Source: Chthoniobacter flavus (GTDB lineage Bacteria > Verrucomicrobiota > Verrucomicrobiia > Chthoniobacterales > Terrimicrobiaceae). Taken from it: a DNA stretch of 6,442 bases. Every line of letters begins with the position of its first letter. Position 1 is the first letter of the stretch. The position numbers were made by a program, and so were the translations under genes. Of this stretch, positions 1-4,193 are shown piece by piece. The notes below the pieces were generated by a model, which searched no databases, was not told where the DNA came from, and saw only the letters and a program-made list of their open reading frames with translations. The stretch covers positions 1 through 6,442 of the forward strand of contig CAMBAQ010000107.1 in NCBI GenBank assembly GCA_945863785.1, read 5' to 3'.

Positions 1-708
1 AAAATCTACGGAATGCTCGATGCAGATTCGCCAACTGATGCCGAGCGCAAACAGCTGGAGGAAATCGCTCTGCAACAAGTTGATGTAAATCCGGAAGTGT
101 CCGTGGCAGTGACTCTCGGTACCAGCGAAGAATTTGGGCGTGAAATCTATCTCAAACTTCTTCTCAAAGATCAATTTTCGGCTCTGAAAAGCATGCGCGA
201 GGGAGAAATCCCTGGAGCGGATACTCCATTTTCGGAGGATTTGTTGATGATTGCTGGAAATTGTTCTCCAGAAATATGGGGGTGGGCGACCGAGGGCTAT
301 GGCAGGTTGGAGCAAGAGATTGCTCAACTCATTGGCGATGCGGCTTTGATTGCTGCAGAAAAAAATCCGAAACTGTATGAGAATCTGAAGTCAGCCGAGT
401 GGAAATGGGATAAAGCCGATGGCAACGACATGACCGGTGGGGTTTGCATTCTAGCAGCGATCCACTCGAAGCCAGAAGTCTTCGAAAAAATCCTAGGTGC
501 TTATGATGCGTCTCAGGCTGATTGCGCTGTTGCCGCTGCAGAGAATGGTCGGCATGACAATTTGGAGGTCCTTGAAAAGAAAGGTTACGACCTCACTGGG
601 CATCCGCTGGATTCCAGTAATGGGACCTTGCTGGATATCGCCACGCTAAACACTCAACAAGAAACAGCGGCTTGGTTGGAGTCCCGAGGGGTAAGACGGG
701 ATTTTTGA
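1..708 (+). CDS. Ankyrin-repeat-like protein, 5' end probably outside the window
   Basis: The reading frame is open from base 1 (codons K-I-Y-G precede the first ATG at 13) and stops at 706-708, so the gene most likely begins upstream; ATG 13 has no convincing ribosome site. Numbered from ATG 13, 231 residues are visible. The C-terminal third looks like degenerate ankyrin repeats: about 142-165 (ILAAIHSKPEVFEKIL), 170-195 (AVAAAENGRHDNLEVLEKKG) and 204-228 (TLLDIATLNTQQETAAWLES, then RG). These follow the helix-turn-helix pattern of an Ala-rich first helix and a Leu-rich second helix ending in a (K/R)G turn. The N-terminal two thirds is acidic, helical and not recognised. Ankyrin repeats normally bind proteins, so an adaptor role for the downstream operon products is a reasonable inference, nothing more. 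No signal peptide or membrane segment is visible. It is the first gene of a tight run ending in a DNA ligase. Confidence 0.72.
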   Translation, partial: KIYGMLDADSPTDAERKQLEEIALQQVDVNPEVSVAVTLGTSEEFGREIYLKLLLKDQFSALKSMREGEIPGADTPFSEDLLMIAGNCSPEIWGWATEGYGRLEQEIAQLIGDAALIAAEKNPKLYENLKSAEWKWDKADGNDMTGGVCILAAIHSKPEVFEKILGAYDASQADCAVAAAENGRHDNLEVLEKKGYDLTGHPLDSSNGTLLDIATLNTQQETAAWLESRGVRRDF

Positions 709-729
709 TCCATTTAAACTGAAAGTCCT

Positions 730-1305
730 ATGCCATCGATCGCATTTACAGTGAACGGGAAGTCAGCTTCCTACGAATTAGCCAAGAAGGTCACGAAGGA
801 GGATCTTTATGGAAGCCTCAAGCGTCTCGTTGTGAAAGGCGATGAGGTTTTGGAGCGAGGGTATTTGACGGCGGATGGCCATCCCGTGCCTGCCTCTGCA
901 ATATCCACGGAGCGTCTCGACCCGGAGGGGACACCGTTGGACAAAGAGGAGGTGCTTTACGATGGGGAGGTGAGAGAAATCTTGCCCAGTTCTTTTGACG
1001 AGGCAGCGCCGCTGGAACCTTCTCCCTTACTCGCGCTGGCCACTTTTTGTGTCACGGATGTCTATCCCTTGACTGGAGATGGTGGCTTGGAAAAGGGGCT
1101 TTACCGCACATGGTTTTCCTACCGCAAATCGCCCGAGCGGAAAGAGGCCTATTTGCTGGTGAAGGATGGGGGAGTTTTCCTTCTCGTAGGTTACCCCAAG
1201 AACAGTCCGTTTGTCGGCAAGGTGGTTCCTTATGAACTCTTCGACGCGGATGATGCCGACTCTGGAGCGGCTGAGGATGAGGAAATGGATTTTGCGATGA
1301 TGTAG
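730..1305 (+). CDS. Hypothetical protein, 191 aa, acidic C-terminal tail
   Basis: An ORF of 191 codons starting at ATG 730, 21 bases after the preceding stop; the ribosome site is weak (only a short purine stretch near 721-725). I do not recognise the family. The N-terminus opens with a beta-strand pattern (IAFTVNGKSASYEL, residues 4-17) and a second strand-turn unit near 43-54 (RGYLTADGHPVP). The middle, about 100-155, is hydrophobic and strand-rich (LYRTWFSYRKS at 124-134, YLLVKDGGVFLLVG at 141-154). The last 20 residues are strongly acidic (DADDADSG, then AEDEEMDF). There is no signal peptide or transmembrane helix, so a soluble cytoplasmic protein is expected. The N-terminal strand-turn pattern resembles that of the next gene product, hinting at a shared domain. 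Tight packing with the ankyrin and ligase genes implies co-expression. Function unknown. Confidence 0.8.
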   Translation: MPSIAFTVNGKSASYELAKKVTKEDLYGSLKRLVVKGDEVLERGYLTADGHPVPASAISTERLDPEGTPLDKEEVLYDGEVREILPSSFDEAAPLEPSPLLALATFCVTDVYPLTGDGGLEKGLYRTWFSYRKSPERKEAYLLVKDGGVFLLVGYPKNSPFVGKVVPYELFDADDADSGAAEDEEMDFAMM

Positions 1306-1308
1306 GAG
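1304..1308 (+). promoter_or_regulatory. Shine-Dalgarno site AGGAG overlapping the upstream stop codon
   Basis: AGGAG lies 8 bases before ATG 1317 and overlaps the TAG stop (1303-1305) of the upstream ORF. It is the clearest ribosome-binding site in the window. It supports the start at 1317 and suggests translational coupling between the two small hypothetical genes. Confidence 0.7.
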
Positions 1309-1316
1309 ACGAATTT

Positions 1317-2000
1317 ATGAACACGACGATTCATTTGGAGTATGAGGGAAAAACGGCTCGCCTGCCGCTGCAGTCACCAAAGCGCGCCAAGGCGGAGCCA
1401 GTGATACAGCGACGCACCTCCTCAGGTAGCGTAATCACCGCGCGTATTTTCAATGCCACCAGTAAAGTGAATCCAGCTACTTTTACAGCGGACGATCTTG
1501 TGAAGAGCGACCCAGAGCTGGACCTTTCGATGGCTGGAATGGTTGCGGATACTGATCTGCTCTGTCCTGCCTTTTTGAATGACGCCGGGGAAGTCGTCCA
1601 GGACTTCGAGGAGATCGAGGTCGTGCTTGGCGTTGATGGGGCGGAAAAAGAACGCCGCCCACGCACGAACCGTGCTGCAAATATCAATGATGTGCGGCCG
1701 CTGAAGGTGGGCAAGTTGATGTCGGCTGAGGAAGCGCTCACGAGCTTCGTGATCCGAGCTGTTTACCAGATTGTGCACTCGGACGGGCTGGGGCACGAGT
1801 TTTTGCGTGGCTTGGTGGAGAAGCTTCAAAACGAAAACTCTGTTGCCGTACTTGGAGCCGGTCCCAAGGGCAACCTGCCCCTTGTCTTGAAAGAAAAAGG
1901 TAGCCCGTATCGCGCATTCCTTCACGGCGAGGTCGGAGAGGATGAATCCTATCGCCTTCTCGTGTTGCTCTCGAACCAAGAACTCAAACTTCCCGCTTAA
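1317..2000 (+). CDS. Hypothetical protein, 227 aa, partner of the DNA ligase gene
   Basis: The start at ATG 1317 is set by a good AGGAG site eight bases upstream; the stop is six bases before the ligase ATG. The family is not recognised. Residues 4-18 (TIHLEYEGKTARLPL) form a beta-strand/turn pattern like the start of the upstream gene product (IAFTVNGKSASYEL). Both also have a later hydrophobic strand followed by a D/G turn (CPAFLNDAGEVV at 83-94 here). A basic linker (KERRPRTNRA, 111-120) separates this from a helical C-terminal half, about 136-171 (SAEEALTSFVIRAVYQIVHS and the following helix). A final strand-rich segment spans about 187-225 (YRLLVLLSNQELKL at 212-225). There is no export signal and no catalytic motif. 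Its fixed position directly before the ligase suggests a protein that works with it, for example an accessory or DNA-binding partner, but this is inference. Confidence 0.8.
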   Translation: MNTTIHLEYEGKTARLPLQSPKRAKAEPVIQRRTSSGSVITARIFNATSKVNPATFTADDLVKSDPELDLSMAGMVADTDLLCPAFLNDAGEVVQDFEEIEVVLGVDGAEKERRPRTNRAANINDVRPLKVGKLMSAEEALTSFVIRAVYQIVHSDGLGHEFLRGLVEKLQNENSVAVLGAGPKGNLPLVLKEKGSPYRAFLHGEVGEDESYRLLVLLSNQELKLPA

Positions 2001-2006
2001 AAAATC

Positions 2007-3464
2007 ATGGTCATTGATAATTCCAAGTTCGTTAAGAAATCCGGCAACTATTCGATCGCGCAGACCGACGGTGTGGCCGATCCGATCCTTCTCGGTACCG
2101 CCACGAAATACGAGGAGGCCCTGAGTCGCTCATTCAAAGCACTCGCGCCAGGTGATGTTTCACAGCGCTACGCGGGGGTGCAGAGAGTTCATTGGTCCGA
2201 GAAATATGACGGCGAGGGCGTGCTCTTTTTTTACGATGAAGCTGTCGAGGCTTTTACATTTTCGGCTCCCTCGGGTCGTGCCCGTATCGGCTTGAAGGCT
2301 CTTCAAGATGCGGCGAATGCGCTCAAGAAAAAGGGAATCAAGAAAGCCCTCTTCCGTGGCGAACTCTATCTGCCTACGGAAAAAGGCAAGCCACGTCCCG
2401 GCATTGCTGGAGTTACTCATGCCTCCTTCTCCACAGAGCAAGGCCTTGCGGACAATCTCCGCCTCGCGCTCTTGGATATCTTGATGCTCTCGGGCAAGGA
2501 CCAGCGAGAGGATGAAGGGACATTCGAGGCCGAGTGGGATACGCTGGCAGAAATATTTGGTGAGGACTCCAACCTTTCTGTGCACCGCGCTCGCGGTGGA
2601 TGGTGCTCGGGTAACGATGTTGAACAAATGTTCGAGCAAGTGCTCACGGAAGGAGGCGAGGGGATTGTCGTTCGCAATGAAAAAGAGCGCGACTTCTCGA
2701 AGATCAAGCCGCGCCTCACCATTGATGCCGCCATCATGGGCTATGTCGAGGGTTCCTTCGACGGCAAGATCGGCGTGCGCAATCTGCTTGTGGGTCTGAC
2801 CTATCCAGAAAAGGACGGCGAGACAGTCTATCAGAGTCTCGCCCGCATAGGCTCAGGCCTTGATGATAAAACGTCCGTCGATTTGCTTGTGAAGTTGCAG
2901 GGGATGAAAGTCGCTCCGCCTGTTTTGCTGAACGACTCCGAGGGTCGCGAGGTTCACTTTGTGAAACCTGAACTCATAGTCGAAGTGGAAGGCGAGGACT
3001 GGATTCACCAGCGCACTGATGGCCGCCCCGTGCGCTCACAAGCTTTCAGTTGGAACGAAAAGAACGGCGAATGGATTTATGCCGGTGTGGGGCCATGCCC
3101 CAGGCTCGTCTTTCCCGCCTTTTCGAAACTACGCGAAGATAAATCTATCGGCGCCGGTGGAGCCAGAATCGCCCAAGCTTTGGAAACCGCCACATTGCCG
3201 CCAGAGCCAGTCGAACTTTCCGAAACCGAAATGGTCGAGCGTCAAGTCTACCGCAAAGGCAAGGATGCGGTGCGGAAGTTCATTTTAGCCAAACGAGGCG
3301 GCGAGGACACTTTGCCATATATCGTTTGCTTCACCGACTTCTCCGCAGGGCGCAAGGAACCACTCAAAGTCTCTACCGAATACGCCCTCAACGAAAAACG
3401 CGCCGGCGAGCTCTTCGAGGCCGCAGTGAAGGAAAATGTAAAGAAGGGTTGGGAGAAACAATAA
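2007..3464 (+). CDS. ATP-dependent DNA ligase with extra C-terminal WGR-like module
   Basis: This 485-aa protein has the full covalent nucleotidyltransferase signature. Motif I is EKYDGEG with K66 as the predicted AMP-accepting lysine. Motif III is FRGELYL (117-122, E119) and motif IIIa is LLDIL (D157). Motif IV is EGIVVR (218-223) and motif V is KIK (232-234). An OB-fold follows (DAAIMGYVEG, GKIGVRNLL), with the KPELIVEVE strand at 320-328 and motif VI REDK (376-379) in VFPAFSKLREDK. Such ligases seal 5'-phosphate/3'-OH nicks using ATP, via ligase-AMP and DNA-AMP. Only about 60 residues precede motif I, so the all-helical N-terminal DNA-binding domain of LigI/LigB-type enzymes is absent. Residues about 410-485 form an added module ending in LFEAAVKENVKKGWEK. 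That resembles the C-terminal helix of WGR domains, although the W-G-R core is not intact (TDFSAGRKEPLK instead). The start at 2007 is six bases after the previous stop, without a clear Shine-Dalgarno, so coupling is likely. RNA ligase activity cannot be excluded. Confidence 0.93.
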   Translation: MVIDNSKFVKKSGNYSIAQTDGVADPILLGTATKYEEALSRSFKALAPGDVSQRYAGVQRVHWSEKYDGEGVLFFYDEAVEAFTFSAPSGRARIGLKALQDAANALKKKGIKKALFRGELYLPTEKGKPRPGIAGVTHASFSTEQGLADNLRLALLDILMLSGKDQREDEGTFEAEWDTLAEIFGEDSNLSVHRARGGWCSGNDVEQMFEQVLTEGGEGIVVRNEKERDFSKIKPRLTIDAAIMGYVEGSFDGKIGVRNLLVGLTYPEKDGETVYQSLARIGSGLDDKTSVDLLVKLQGMKVAPPVLLNDSEGREVHFVKPELIVEVEGEDWIHQRTDGRPVRSQAFSWNEKNGEWIYAGVGPCPRLVFPAFSKLREDKSIGAGGARIAQALETATLPPEPVELSETEMVERQVYRKGKDAVRKFILAKRGGEDTLPYIVCFTDFSAGRKEPLKVSTEYALNEKRAGELFEAAVKENVKKGWEKQ

Positions 3465-3483
3465 ACAAACAAAAATAAGCAAT

Positions 3484-3606
3484 ATGAAAACATTAAGAGT
3501 AAACAGTGGACGAGTCGACGAATTTGAAAGGCTCTATCGAGATGAAAACCTCTCTGACTATTTTCATGATGCCGATGTGAACGCGATTGAGACGATTAGT
3601 GCATAA
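3484..3606 (+). CDS. Small ORF, 40 aa, upstream of and overlapping/abutting the HhH gene
   Basis: ATG 3484 opens a 40-codon frame ending in TAA at 3604-3606. The peptide is charged and acidic, with a probable amphipathic helix (RVDEFERLYRDENLSDYF, residues 10-27), no cysteines and no hydrophobic segment. There is no good Shine-Dalgarno; the upstream bases are A-rich. The stop lies four bases before ATG 3611 of the next gene and would overlap its alternative GTG start (3599) by eight bases, which fits a translationally coupled pair. I do not recognise it. It could be a genuine small partner (antitoxin- or regulator-like), a leader peptide, or the decayed remnant of a longer gene. I checked the other frames just past the stop and saw no obvious frameshift continuation other than the HhH gene itself. 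Confidence 0.4.
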   Translation: MKTLRVNSGRVDEFERLYRDENLSDYFHDADVNAIETISA

Positions 3607-3610
3607 ATCG

Positions 3611-4141
3611 ATGAATATCGAGAATCTTAAAGCCAAGCACCAATCGCTTATTGTTTCCTCGAACTCTGAATGGACTCAAATCTTGAGTCTTCGTAGCCTC
3701 GTCAGGCATGAGTTTGAGACCTATGGTTTTTTGACCATCACTACATTCGATGCCGTTATTAACTGGAAACTACGCAAGCAAAGAAACCGGACTGAAAAGC
3801 ATAGAGTTGGCAACTCCACTGAGTTGATCAAAGAGCTTACAGGCGCTTTCTGGCGAGTAAAACACGAAGATAAAGATAAGCTTCTGGCTATCCAGATTGC
3901 CATTTTATTGGCGATCCCTGGCGTCGGCATTGGTGTTGCCTCGGCGATTTTTACTCTCTGTTATCCAGATGAGTATGCCATTATCGATTTTAGAAATTGG
4001 AAAGTCCTTTACGGCAAAGACAAGACACAATTCACGGTATCTGAATACAAGCGATATCTACTCGATGTGCGCGACCTTGCCAGCAAACTCGACTGCGATG
4101 TTCAAGAAGTCGATTATGTGCTCTGGAAAGAATACGAATAA
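3611..4141 (+). CDS. Helix-hairpin-helix (DNA-glycosylase-like) protein, 176 aa
   Basis: The frame extends back to TTG 3587 and GTG 3599, but ATG 3611 gives the most natural start, just after the small upstream ORF; none of the three has a strong ribosome site. The key feature is a helix-hairpin-helix: LLAIPGVGIGVASAI with PGVG at 103-106 and ASA at 110-112, followed by YPDEYAIIDFRNWKVLYG. In HhH-GPD base-excision glycosylases the hairpin (LPGVGxxTA) is followed by a strand with the catalytic Asp (VDTHV). D126 in IIDFRNW sits at the equivalent place. The lysine of bifunctional glycosylase/lyases is not seen in the hairpin, and no Fe-S cysteine cluster is present. It is shorter than most glycosylases (about 210-230 aa or more). 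The N-terminal half is helical (FDAVINWKLRKQRNR, basic). DNA binding is likely; glycosylase activity is possible. AT-richer than its neighbours, suggesting separate acquisition. Confidence 0.8.
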   Translation: MNIENLKAKHQSLIVSSNSEWTQILSLRSLVRHEFETYGFLTITTFDAVINWKLRKQRNRTEKHRVGNSTELIKELTGAFWRVKHEDKDKLLAIQIAILLAIPGVGIGVASAIFTLCYPDEYAIIDFRNWKVLYGKDKTQFTVSEYKRYLLDVRDLASKLDCDVQEVDYVLWKEYE

Positions 4142-4193
4142 GCTACTGAATTAGCATCCGCGTTAGTAACCAGATTTTTTAAAACTCACTGGC

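Noticed and set aside
1422..1979. 185-codon open frame on the - strand
   Set aside because: Opposite the 227-aa gene, which has a good Shine-Dalgarno and operon spacing; no family features in the antisense product.
2160..2639. 159-codon open frame on the - strand inside the ligase gene
   Set aside because: The ligase frame carries motifs I to IV across this stretch; the antisense frame is a by-product.
3587..3610. TTG 3587 or GTG 3599 as start of the HhH gene
   Set aside because: Both are in frame, and the GTG has a weak GAG seven bases upstream. They would overlap the small ORF and add only 4-8 residues (for example RRLVHKS) with no domain content. ATG 3611 is preferred but not proven.
4142..4193. 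Possible terminator or promoter between the HhH and TIR genes
   Set aside because: There is a T6 run and a CCAG...CTGG pair with a 15-base loop, plus a tiny GTTAGTAAC palindrome. No stable GC-rich stem precedes the T run and no -35/-10 pair is convincing.
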